The translations under genes were made by a program, and so were the position numbers. Below the pieces are notes generated by a model, which was not told the origin of the DNA, did no database searches, and saw only the letters and a program-made list of their open reading frames with translations. 12,930 nt of DNA from Chloroflexota bacterium (lineage in GTDB: Bacteria > Chloroflexota > Anaerolineae > DTPP01), in assembly GCA_012514615.1 (NCBI GenBank), contig JAAYZY010000471.1, positions 1-12,930 of the forward strand, in the 5' to 3' direction. Shown here in pieces: positions 1-7,924 of this stretch; the stretch's first letter is position 1; each line of letters opens with the position of its first letter.

Positions 1-1683
1 GATCCAGTACGTCTCCCGGAAAAGGGTTCCGGGCTGCCACACGGTAGTGGCGAAGTTGCCCCAGCCGGGGTAGAGGTTGCGGGCGCCGTAGGAGACTTGC
101 CCGCAGCCCAAGGCGTGGATCCCCAGGGTGTAGTTCTGCTGGGTCTGGGCCAACGCCCGCCAGTAGAGGGTCACCGCCACCGCCTTGCCCGGGGCCGTGC
201 GGTCGGGCCAGGTTTCGTAGGCCACCAGCTCGGCCATGTCGCCGAACTGCAAGTTGACTCGCTGGGCCTGCGAGGGAATGGCCTCCTCGCGGATGCTGGC
301 GGGCGGGGCATAGGCCGGGACGATCCAGAGGATCGGCGCGGCCACGGCCAGGCCGGCCAAGAGCAGGCTGGCCCCGCTGGCTACGAACCGCTGGGCCTTG
401 GCTGGCCACCAGGCCACCCAACCCAGGGCCAAGAGCAGGGCCACGGCCGGCAGCCCCGGCAGTACGTAGCGGCCCCGCACCAAGGTGCTGCCCCGCAGCA
501 CCTCTCGGAACGCCGACAAGGCCACGATGCTGGCCAGGCCCAGCAGCAACAGCGCCGTGGCCCAGCGCTGCCGGGGCGAGGCCCGCCAGACGAGCCACGC
601 CAGCAGGCCCAAGGCCCCCAGGCCGCAGCAGACAGCCATCAGGGTGTGGAACCAAGGGGCAGGCCCCACGTTGCCCCAGCCGAAGGAGGCCCAGAAGGTG
701 CGGAAGGAGTAGGCCAGGGCCTTGGGCAGCAGGTCCCAGTGCACGCGGTCGACGAACGTCTCTGGCCGTTCCAGGCGCTTCAAAAGCAGCTGGGTCGAGC
801 CGGGGTCGCGGGTGAGCAGCCGGCCGTAGGCCAGCAGGCTGTAGCGGAACCACCACCCAGCCACCCCCGCCAGCACGCCCAGCGTGCCGGCCGCCAAGCC
901 CCAGGCCCGTCGTGGGCGCCCGCTGCGGCGCACCCGCACCAGGGCAACCACCCAGACCACCCCCGCCAGCGGCAGGAAGGCCAGGCTGTTGTACTTGGTG
1001 ATGATGACTAGGCCCAGGAGCGCCGCCAGCGCCACGGCGCGCGGCCAGGCGGCCGGCTCCAGGGCCAGCCGCACCGCCAGGTAGAGGATCCAGCCGGCCA
1101 ACGCCACCACCAGCACATCGTTGGTCACCACCGAGCCGATGAAGAGCCCCTGGGGGCTGAAGGCGGCTACGGCCAGGGCGGCGAGGGCCACGGCCGGCTG
1201 CCTGGGGGCTAACCAGCGCCCCAGCAGGTAGATGGGCCACAGCCCTGCGGTGCTCATGGCCACCGACGCCAGCCGCGCCAGGTGCAGCGCCAGCACCGTG
1301 CCTCGCCAAGGGAATCGCTCTCCGGCCGGATCGTGCACGGCGAAGTTGACGCCGGCCGCGCCGGTGCCCACGTCGGCGTAGGGGTTGGGGACCGGTTCCA
1401 GTCCGTCTCGCGGGGCGGCCAGGGCCACCACCGGCGCGGTCAGCACGTAGTAGAGCGGCGGCTGGGTGGCTTCGTCGTAGCGGTAGACGGTGGTGATCCG
1501 TTCGCCGGGGGGCGGCAGCCGCCAGTGGCGGGCGACATATTCCACATACTTGTAGTGGGCCCACTCGTCATGCGCTTCCCAGGGGGGCACGACCACGCTG
1601 TAGATCGCCCCCAGCAGGGCGTGGGCTACAAGGAGGAGGCAGGCTATTCGTTGAGACCGGAGTTGACCACACCAAAGACGCAA
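1..1683 (-). CDS. Polytopic membrane glycosyltransferase, GT39/PMT-ArnT-like (3' partial)
   Basis: Likely transfers a sugar from a polyprenyl-phosphate donor to an acceptor on the outer face of the membrane; the acceptor is unknown. The frame is open for 561 codons and leaves the window without a stop, so the C-terminus is missing. After a short basic start comes a first membrane helix (about residues 12-32), then the family signature PPWEAHDEWAHY: D39-E40 is the expected catalytic acidic pair in the first external loop. QPPLYY follows at 74-79. Many further hydrophobic helices follow, with TNDVLV and RGRYVLPGLPAVALL as typical family stretches. The last ~100 visible residues form a soluble beta-type domain containing VTLYWRAL. 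There is no in-frame ATG near the start. I chose TTG at 1683 because GGTGG lies 9 nt upstream and the promoter at 1780-1808 fits; GTG or another TTG is possible. Family assignment is firm; start and substrate are not. Confidence 0.85.
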   Translation of the reverse strand, partial: MRLWCGQLRSQRIACLLLVAHALLGAIYSVVVPPWEAHDEWAHYKYVEYVARHWRLPPPGERITTVYRYDEATQPPLYYVLTAPVVALAAPRDGLEPVPNPYADVGTGAAGVNFAVHDPAGERFPWRGTVLALHLARLASVAMSTAGLWPIYLLGRWLAPRQPAVALAALAVAAFSPQGLFIGSVVTNDVLVVALAGWILYLAVRLALEPAAWPRAVALAALLGLVIITKYNSLAFLPLAGVVWVVALVRVRRSGRPRRAWGLAAGTLGVLAGVAGWWFRYSLLAYGRLLTRDPGSTQLLLKRLERPETFVDRVHWDLLPKALAYSFRTFWASFGWGNVGPAPWFHTLMAVCCGLGALGLLAWLVWRASPRQRWATALLLLGLASIVALSAFREVLRGSTLVRGRYVLPGLPAVALLLALGWVAWWPAKAQRFVASGASLLLAGLAVAAPILWIVPAYAPPASIREEAIPSQAQRVNLQFGDMAELVAYETWPDRTAPGKAVAVTLYWRALAQTQQNYTLGIHALGCGQVSYGARNLYPGWGNFATTVWQPGTLFRETYWI

Positions 1684-1969
1684 GACGGTTATCCACCCTG
1701 GCCGAGCTGTGCCGGCCAGCCGAGGCCGGGCCCCTTCCTGCTCACGACGCTCTTCGCAGTGAGACAACAGCAACGATACCTTATAGCACAGAAGCGGGCT
1801 GCCGGCAACTCCTCCCCGCACCGGCAATGGGCCGCGACAGCCCCTGAACGGAGGGGCCCCGGGCGGCGTGCATGTCTGCCGATGTGGCACCTGCAGAGCA
1901 AGTCAGTCGCCGACTCGGGGGCCTTGCCGACAGGGGAAGGGATGGGATCGTCACCGAGGCTGGGCCGGG
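1684..1969. other. Intergenic region between glycosyltransferase and spermidine-synthase-like gene
   Basis: This 286-nt gap holds the glycosyltransferase promoter (1780-1808) and a small hairpin at 1840-1857 (6-bp GCCCCT/AGGGGC stem, 6-nt loop) with no following T-run. I therefore do not call a terminator for the upstream operon. Short open frames across it look non-coding: they are rich in Arg, Cys and Pro and have no usable start signals. Confidence 0.5.
1780..1808 (-). promoter_or_regulatory. Sigma70-type promoter for the glycosyltransferase
   Basis: Read on the minus strand: -35 TTGCCG (1808-1803), a 17-nt spacer, and -10 TATAAG (1785-1780) preceded by TG one base upstream (extended -10). 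Transcription would start near 1773, giving a leader of about 90 nt to the proposed TTG start at 1683. The AT-rich -10 stands out in very GC-rich surroundings. Inferred from consensus match only. Confidence 0.6.
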
Positions 1970-3493
1970 CTACCCGCCCGCCAGGTAGCGCAGGATGATG
2001 CCGTGGACGATCTGCTCTACCGGCGCGCGGTCGTCGGTGAGCACCAAGCCGTCGGTGTGGGCCGCCGCCGCCAGGGGCACCATGCGTTCGGCCACGGCTT
2101 GCAGCAGCGGCTCTTCCAGGAGGGCAGCGTTCGCCACCAGGTTGCTGACCTTGGCCGGTCGCACCGTGGCCACCAACAGGCTGTTCCCCAGGCTCTCGCC
2201 GGGTGGGATCGGCTCCGGCACCACGAAGACGCTAGGGAAGACGGTGGCCGCGGTGGAGGCCAGCGCCAGCACCAGGCTGTCGTCGCCCTCGGCCCGGGCC
2301 ACGTTGATGGCCAACACGCCGTCGGGGGCCAAGCGCCGCCGCGCCTCCAAAAAGAACTCTTGGGTGGTCAGGTGGAACGGGATGTAGGGCGGGCGGTAGG
2401 CGTCTACGGCAATGACGCTGTAGCGGTGGGGGCTCTGGGCCAAGAACCAGCGGCCGTCGGCCCCGTGGGCCTGCAAGTTGGGTTGGGTCATGCCGAAGAA
2501 GGTCCGCCCCACGGCGATGATTCGGGGGTCCAGCTCCACCCCGTCAATGGCCAGCGGCCCGTAGGCCCGGGTGTAGAGGTCGGCTACCGTGCCGCCGGCC
2601 AGCCCCACCAGGCAGAGCGACTGGACCTGCTGGGCGCGGTAGGGCGGTGGGTTGAAGAAGGGAGCCAGCAGGAAGTAGTCGAAGATCGCCTCGGTGAGGG
2701 GCTGGTGCGGATTGTAGACCGAGTGGACGCCCTGGCCCTCGTTGAGCTTCAGCAAGGTGTCGTCGCCGCGCTGCAACACCTGGATGTAGTTGTAGGCCGA
2801 CTCGTTTTCGTAGATCAGCGCCTCGTCTGGCTTGATGGGTCGGCTCTGTCCGGTGAGGGCCAGAGCCAAGATCACCAGCGGCACCGCCAAGTAGGCCCAG
2901 ACCCGCCGCAGCCCTGTGCGCAGCAGCCCCAGCCAGGCCACCTGCCACAGCGTCAGGGCGATGATCCAGAAGGTCCAGCGGGTACCCACGTTGGGGATGA
3001 GGAGCAGCACCGGGAGGAAGGTGCCCAGCAGGCTGCCCACGGTGGAGAGGGCGTAGATGGAGCCGGCCGCCCGCCCGGGTCCCTCGACCCGGCGCACGCG
3101 CAAGCCGATGACGAAGGGGGAGACCGTCCCCAGCAGGGTCATGGGCGCGGCCAGCAGCGCCAGCACGCCCAGCAGCGAGCCCACCAGCAGGGCCACGCTG
3201 TAGTCGGCAAAGCCGCTCACGGCCAACTGCAGCACCGGCGGCGCCAGGGTGGGCACCAGGCCGATGGCTAGGGCGGCCCACAGGGCGATCTCGTAGAGCC
3301 GCTCTTCCCGGGGCGCTCGGTCCACCAGCCAGCCGCCCAGCAGGTAGCCGGCCGAAAGGTAGAGCAGCACCAACCCGATGAGGTTGGCCCAGACGATGAG
3401 CGAGTTGCCGAAGTAGGGGTCCAACAGGCGTGAGGCGGCCATCTCCACCGCCATGCCGCTCATCCCTGCCACAAACACCAACACATACAGCAC
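1970..3493 (-). CDS. Membrane-anchored spermidine-synthase-like protein (fused MFS/SpeE type)
   Basis: 507 aa. Residues 1-215 hold about seven hydrophobic segments of the transporter-like half, including the typical opening FVAGMSGMAVEMAASRLL and a later SPFVIGLR. Residues 220-507 are a Rossmann methyltransferase-type domain: LVGLAGGTVADL (295-306) is the nucleotide-binding glycine loop, VELDP (319-323) the acidic ribose-binding strand, and IAVDAY (361-366) the strand with the family's catalytic-type Asp364. True spermidine synthases usually carry a second Asp three residues on; here it is Arg367, so classic putrescine aminopropylation is doubtful. Start is GTG at 3493 with AGGAGG at 3506-3501 and a 7-nt spacer; the longer open frame upstream overlaps the hydrolase gene and is not coding. 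It lies 22 nt after the hydrolase stop, so it is the last gene of the operon. Family assignment firm, reaction unknown. Confidence 0.85.
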   Translation of the reverse strand: MLYVLVFVAGMSGMAVEMAASRLLDPYFGNSLIVWANLIGLVLLYLSAGYLLGGWLVDRAPREERLYEIALWAALAIGLVPTLAPPVLQLAVSGFADYSVALLVGSLLGVLALLAAPMTLLGTVSPFVIGLRVRRVEGPGRAAGSIYALSTVGSLLGTFLPVLLLIPNVGTRWTFWIIALTLWQVAWLGLLRTGLRRVWAYLAVPLVILALALTGQSRPIKPDEALIYENESAYNYIQVLQRGDDTLLKLNEGQGVHSVYNPHQPLTEAIFDYFLLAPFFNPPPYRAQQVQSLCLVGLAGGTVADLYTRAYGPLAIDGVELDPRIIAVGRTFFGMTQPNLQAHGADGRWFLAQSPHRYSVIAVDAYRPPYIPFHLTTQEFFLEARRRLAPDGVLAINVARAEGDDSLVLALASTAATVFPSVFVVPEPIPPGESLGNSLLVATVRPAKVSNLVANAALLEEPLLQAVAERMVPLAAAAHTDGLVLTDDRAPVEQIVHGIILRYLAGG

Positions 3494-3500
3494 GGTCCTA

Positions 3501-3506
3501 CCTCCT
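3501..3506 (-). promoter_or_regulatory. Ribosome binding site that sets the GTG start at 3493
   Basis: Perfect AGGAGG, 7 nt before GTG at 3493. It decides between this start and the much longer upstream open frame, which would overlap the preceding gene. Confidence 0.8.
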
Positions 3507-3515
3507 GCGGTGGGG

Positions 3516-4962
3516 TCAACGCCCCAGGTTGCGCCGCCCGGCCAGGTACGCTTCGGGGGTGCCCACTGCCTCCAAGAACGCCACGTAGGCGCGGTGGATC
3601 TCCCGGGCCAGAGGCAGATTGCTCTCCAGCAGGTCGCGGCTCTCGTCTGGGTCGTCGGAGAGCCGGTAGAGGGTGGGCCGGGTGGGGTGGGCGGCCTTGT
3701 CCACCGGGCAGAAGGGGATGCGGGTGTGGCTGGCAGACGATGCGCGCCTTGGCCACCGTGGGGGTGGGGTGCACCAACGTGTGGGATGAGACAGCCAGGT
3801 CCCGCACCCGCTGGGCCTCTCCCCGCAGCAGCGGGGCCAGGGAATGGCCGTGGAGCATGGCCGGGTCCAGCCGCCAGGCGTGGTGGCCGTAGATGCCGCA
3901 CTGCAGCACCTGCATGGCCGCCTGGCCCGAGACCGTCTCGGTGGTCACCACGCCGGCCAGCTCCAGGATGGTGGGCATGAGGTCTGGCGGCTGGGCCAGG
4001 GCCGGGATGCACCGCCCCTCCTGCTGCCCAGACAGACGGATGAGCAGCGGGATGTGGCTGATGGGCTGGTAGAGGGGCGCCGTCTCGAAACCGTGGGCCG
4101 AGGAGTGCGACTTGCCCAAGAAGTCGTGCTCGCCGAAGAGGAAGCCATGGTCGCTGGTGAAGAGGATCGCCGTATCGTCGGCCACCCCCAGCGACTCCAC
4201 CTTGACCAGCAGGCGGCCGAACCAGTGGTCCAGCAGGGTCACTTCGCCGGCGTAGAGCGCCCGGCAGTGGGCCATCTCCTGGGGGGTGAGGAACTCCCGC
4301 CAGAAGCCGCAGGCCGGGTAGGTTACCTCCAGGCCGCTGTAGCCGGGGCCGTACATCTTCAGGTAGCGCGCTGGGGGGTCCCAGGGCTCGTGGGGGTCGA
4401 AGCAATCCACGTAGAGGAAGAATGGGCCTTCGTGGGCGTTCTCTTCCAACCAGCGGTTGGCGGCCAGCACCGTCTGGGGGGCGAACCAGTCCTCCTCACG
4501 TTGACGCTCGGCCACGTTGCGGGTGTAGCGCAGCAGGCTTTCCTCGAAGTCCGGTCGCCACTTCTCTGGGTGGGGCGGCTGGGGGACGTGCCGCGGGCGC
4601 GTGCGGTAGTGATCGTTCTCCTGGCCCCGGATCCATAGGAAGCCATCGAAGCCCCGGCCATAGTTGAAGCCGTTGCCCATGAGGTGGGGCGTATCGGCCA
4701 CCATGGCCGTGAGGATGCCCACCCGGCTCAACACCTGCTGCAGCACCACCAGGTCGTGGGGCAGGGGCCCCCATTGGCTCTCGGTGCAGGCGAAGCGCCC
4801 GCTCATCACATCTCGTCGATGGGGCACGGTGGGGAAGGAGCCCAGGTAGGCGTTGGGGAACCGGCAGGCTGTCTGGGCAAAGGCGTCCAGGTGGGGGGTA
4901 TGGACCGGGCCGGTCAGGTTGTCGGCGCGGAAGGTGTCGGCAACGAATAGGATGAAGTTCAA
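3516..4962 (-). CDS. Sulfatase/alkaline-phosphatase-superfamily hydrolase, broken by a frameshift near 3735
   Basis: Probably hydrolyses a sulfate or phosphate ester; substrate unknown. Metal-site motifs are in place: FVADTFRAD (6-14, D9), FDPHEPW (188-194, D190/H191), TSDHG (269-273, D271/H272) and a lysine in FLGKS (K284). The nucleophile site, normally C/S-x-P-x-R, reads TVPHR (45-49), so Thr45 sits where sulfatases have the formylglycine Cys or Ser. Codons up to about 3736 read VAKARIV; the family-like C-terminus (PTLYRLSDDPDESRDLLE through NLGR, stop at 3516-3518) is in the +1 frame. Dropping one base near T3735 joins the halves as RIV-ASHTRIPF, about 481 aa. Unshifted, translation runs on to 3460 with a nonsense Pro-rich tail. 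Start is TTG at 4962 with AGGAGG at 4976-4971 (8-nt spacer). Middle gene of the operon; sequencing error or real mutation both possible. Confidence 0.8.
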
Positions 4963-4970
4963 CAGCTCGA

Positions 4971-4976
4971 CCTCCT
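4971..4976 (-). promoter_or_regulatory. Ribosome binding site that sets the TTG start at 4962
   Basis: AGGAGG with an 8-nt spacer to TTG; the resulting N-terminus (MNFILFVADT) begins directly on the first beta strand and metal-site Asp, as usual for the family. Confidence 0.75.
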
Positions 4977-4998
4977 GCCGGGCGGGGGCGGCGCGGGC

Positions 4999-5619
<621 letters not shown>

Positions 5620-5675
5620 CTCGCGGCTACCCTTCCTGCCGCGGGGCGGCCTTGGTGGGCCAGCGCGGCGGCTCG

Positions 5676-5704
5676 ATTGTAGCATGGGCCAGTAGAAGGG
5701 TCAA
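5676..5704 (-). promoter_or_regulatory. Promoter of the Mo protein / hydrolase / SpeE-like operon
   Basis: Minus-strand reading: -35 TTGACC (5704-5699), a 17-nt spacer, -10 TACAAT (5681-5676). Transcription would start near 5669, giving a leader of about 50 nt to ATG 5619. Five of six matches to consensus in each box, in a GC-rich background. Confidence 0.75.
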
Positions 5705-5721
5705 GGGCGCGTCAGGAGGAT

Positions 5722-5749
5722 TTGACAAGCGCCCGAAAATCTCTATCAT
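5722..5749 (+). promoter_or_regulatory. Promoter of the nitrilase-like gene
   Basis: -35 TTGACA (5722-5727, perfect), a 16-nt spacer, -10 TATCAT (5744-5749). Transcription would start near 5756, leaving a leader of about 94 nt before ATG 5850. Its -35 box lies only 17 bp from the -35 box of the opposing promoter, and the boxes mirror each other (GGTCAA / TTGACA), so one regulator could control both. Confidence 0.75.
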
Positions 5750-5768
5750 ACAGGGTGGATGCAGGGTT

Positions 5769-5808
5769 CAGCCCCCACACTGCCTGGTGGGACGGGTGGG
5801 GTTGGCTG
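5769..5808 (+). other. Possible leader hairpin of the nitrilase-like transcript
   Basis: CAGCCCCCAC (5769-5778) can pair with GTGGG (5796-5800) and GGCTG (5804-5808), leaving a 3-nt bulge and a 17-nt loop. It lies between the predicted transcription start and the ribosome binding site. In such GC-rich DNA this may be chance, and no riboswitch family is recognised. Confidence 0.2.
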
Positions 5809-5838
5809 CCCCACAGGCTCAGCGGCACGGCAACCCAC

Positions 5839-5844
5839 AGGAGG
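5839..5844 (+). promoter_or_regulatory. Ribosome binding site of the nitrilase-like gene
   Basis: AGGAGG five nt before ATG 5850. It selects this start over in-frame upstream codons that lie before the promoter. Confidence 0.8.
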
Positions 5845-5849
5845 GAGCA

Positions 5850-7214
5850 ATGGATAAGATCGTAGTGGCCTGCGCTCAGCAGCAGATGCGCATCTACGAG
5901 TCTGCCGAGGCGTACCAGCAGGACCTCAACCGCTTTCTGCGCTTGGCGGCCACCAAGGGGACGCGGGTGGTGGTCTTCCCTGAGTGCGCCGGCGCCATGC
6001 TGGCCATGCCTCTGATGTCCGGCGTCAAGGTGAATCTGTTGCGGGCCGTGGAGCGTAGCAAAGACCGGCAAGCTTCCTGGTGGACGCGCACCCGCGGCAA
6101 GATGGCAGCCACGGCTGCCGGGGCGCTGGGCAACTCGCTGCGGGGCAACCTGGAGCGGCTGCTGCAGCGCGACCCACAGGCCCTGCGCTCCCTCTACACC
6201 GAAATCTTCAGCCGCGCCGCCCGGGAGTGGGGCATGGTCGTGGTGGCCGGCAGCAGCTACCTCAGCGAGAGCGAGACAACGGCGCCCCACAACCAAGCGC
6301 TGGTCTTTGGTCCCGACGGGGCGCTCTTGGGTACCCAGGGCAAGCTGCACCTGCTGGCCGAAGAGAGGAGCTTGGCCGAGCCCAGCAGCGACGTGGCCAT
6401 CTTCGACACGCCGGTGGGGCGTATCGGCATCCTCTTCGGTGTGGACGCGCTCTACCCTGAGATGGGGCGCATCTTGGCTCTGCGCGGCGCGCAGCTCCTC
6501 ATCTGCCTGGCCGCCTGCTCCGGTCGACCGCTGGCCCACAAGGTCCGCCAGGCGTTCGAAGCCCGGGTGCAAGAGAATCAGCTCTTCGGGGCCATCGCCT
6601 TCTTGGTGGGCCGCAACCTCTTGGCGGCGGACCACAAGGATGACTTCACCGGCCGCTCGGCTGTGCTGGCCCCAGCAGAGATGACCCCCCGAGGCAACGG
6701 CATCTTGGTAGAGTTGGGTACCGAATCCAACGAGGGGTTGGTGGCTGGGAGCTTGGACTTTGGCCTACTGGGCCAGGTGCAGGCCCTGAGCGAGACGCCG
6801 CTGCGCCGGGCCATGCGCATGGACCTCTTCGCGCGACACCTGCCGGGGTTCTACAGCGGCGGGCAGTCGCTGCAGGAGGCGGCGCGCCAGGGTACCCGGC
6901 CGGCTGCGCCGGCCCTGGCAGAACCCCCTGTGGCCGAACCAGCCCCGGCGCCCCTCCCAGCGGCTGCGCCCCCCAGCCAGCCGCCGGAAGAAGCGCCGGC
7001 AGCCGAGGGATGGCAGGAGAGCCCGCAGTGGCCGCCGCAGGAGGAGCAGCCAGCCGCACCGGCGTCGGAAGCGTGGGCCCAGCCGGCCAGCGAAGCGCCT
7101 GACGCCGAGCCGCTGCCCGCGGACGAGGCGGCCTCCTGGCTGGCGGAAGAGGCTCCCGAAGCGGAGGAACCACCGCCCAACAAGGGCAAGCGTCGCTTGT
7201 GGCCGTTCTCCTGA
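5850..7214 (+). CDS. Nitrilase/carbon-nitrogen-hydrolase-fold protein lacking the catalytic Cys, with long Pro/Ala tail
   Basis: 454 aa. Residues 1-345 have the nitrilase-superfamily fold: the opening strand KIVVACAQ, FPECAG with Glu45, GKLHLL with Lys165, and GRIGILFGVDALYPE (190-204). In active enzymes that last segment reads I-C-x-D, with Cys as nucleophile; here it is Gly197 (codon GGT, one base from Cys TGT), while Asp199 and the following PE remain. Relative to ~270-aa enzymes there is an extra stretch of about 55 residues (58-112). Residues ~350-440 are low-complexity Ala/Pro/Glu/Trp sequence, ending in a basic-aromatic tip NKGKRRLWPFS. It may be a pseudoenzyme used for binding or scaffolding, or chemistry may be altered; Cys219 and Cys223 lie downstream but not at the canonical site. 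Own promoter, divergent from the Mo-protein operon; ends 10 nt from the convergent next gene. Confidence 0.85.
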   Translation: MDKIVVACAQQQMRIYESAEAYQQDLNRFLRLAATKGTRVVVFPECAGAMLAMPLMSGVKVNLLRAVERSKDRQASWWTRTRGKMAATAAGALGNSLRGNLERLLQRDPQALRSLYTEIFSRAAREWGMVVVAGSSYLSESETTAPHNQALVFGPDGALLGTQGKLHLLAEERSLAEPSSDVAIFDTPVGRIGILFGVDALYPEMGRILALRGAQLLICLAACSGRPLAHKVRQAFEARVQENQLFGAIAFLVGRNLLAADHKDDFTGRSAVLAPAEMTPRGNGILVELGTESNEGLVAGSLDFGLLGQVQALSETPLRRAMRMDLFARHLPGFYSGGQSLQEAARQGTRPAAPALAEPPVAEPAPAPLPAAAPPSQPPEEAPAAEGWQESPQWPPQEEQPAAPASEAWAQPASEAPDAEPLPADEAASWLAEEAPEAEEPPPNKGKRRLWPFS

Positions 7215-7224
7215 GGTTCGTCGC

Positions 7225-7854
7225 CTAGGCGTCTTGAGCGGCGCGGGCCCAGAAGCGCTCGTCCAGCAGGGTGGCGCGCAGCAGACGCGCCATGAGGGGG
7301 TCGGCTGTCTCCAGGCGCTGCGGGGCGCACATCTGCCAGGCCAGGGAGCTGGCCAGGTAGCCTCGGGGGGCGGAGCGGGCGGTTTCGTCCAGGCCGTAGC
7401 CCAGGGGGAAGAGCCGCTGGATGCGCTTGCCAACGCCCTGCCAGGCTGGACCGATGCCGCCCCCTTCGGACAGCCAGGGGCCGTCCGGCTGGCCGTGACA
7501 ACCCAACAGGTGATCCAGCAGCCCGGCCAGCGCCCGCCACAGCTCTGGGTCGCCGTCGGGCAGGGCGGCGACGTCGATGTAGGCCACGTGGCCCGCCGCC
7601 TGGGGGTCGGGGGCGTAGCGGCTGGGCCCGGCATGGATCACCAACTGGCCGAGCGGTTCGCCAGCCAGGAAGCGCAGGCTGTGGGCCGGCAGCTTGCCCA
7701 GCAGGCGGGCCAGGCCCATGGCCAGGCCCCAGGGGTGGTCAAGAGCAACCCGGCGTGGGGCCGGCAGGCTCGCCCAGGCGTCGGGGGCCAGGTTCACCTT
7801 GCGCGCCAGCAGGAGTTTCCCCTCGTCGGGCAGAGGGGTGGCGGGCGGCGTCAT
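7225..7854 (-). CDS. Unrecognised 209-aa protein, possibly a degenerate metallopeptidase-like fold
   Basis: No family recognised with confidence. Predicted soluble: no signal peptide or membrane helix. The middle (LLDHLLGCHGQPDGPWLSEGGG, 112-133, interrupted by His115 and His120) followed by an alpha-helical C-terminus (GYG, ARSAPRGYLASSLAW, DPLMARLLRATL) loosely resembles zinc-peptidase-like proteins, but no HExxH motif is present, so this is only a suggestion. I chose ATG 7854 with GGGGAG about 10 nt upstream; an open frame extends to 7968 but that part overlaps the start of the opposing YtxH-like gene and is Arg/Pro-rich. It converges on the nitrilase-like gene (10-nt gap) and diverges from the YtxH-like gene (70-nt gap). 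No clear promoter box is seen in that 70-nt gap. Confidence 0.7.
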   Translation of the reverse strand: MTPPATPLPDEGKLLLARKVNLAPDAWASLPAPRRVALDHPWGLAMGLARLLGKLPAHSLRFLAGEPLGQLVIHAGPSRYAPDPQAAGHVAYIDVAALPDGDPELWRALAGLLDHLLGCHGQPDGPWLSEGGGIGPAWQGVGKRIQRLFPLGYGLDETARSAPRGYLASSLAWQMCAPQRLETADPLMARLLRATLLDERFWARAAQDA

Positions 7855-7924
7855 GGTTGCGCGGCTCCCCACCAGTCGGCGGCGCAGCGCCCCTGGCCAA
7901 ACGCGAGGAGGAAGAGAGGGAGAG

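Noticed and set aside
97..1011. Long plus-strand open frame (304 codons)
   Set aside because: Gln/Gly/His/Pro-rich shadow opposite the glycosyltransferase, whose minus-strand frame has clear family motifs throughout.
1840..1857. Hairpin as a Rho-independent terminator after the SpeE-like operon
   Set aside because: Six-bp stem with no T-run on either strand; more than 110 nt past the stop codon.
1868..3271. 467-codon plus-strand open frame
   Set aside because: Antisense shadow of the SpeE-like gene; composition is dominated by Gln, Gly, His and Val with no recognisable domain.
3494..4405. N-terminal extension of the SpeE-like frame to an 811-codon ORF
   Set aside because: It overlaps the hydrolase gene, whose frame carries the catalytic motifs; the extension is low-complexity and the perfect RBS sits at 3501-3506.
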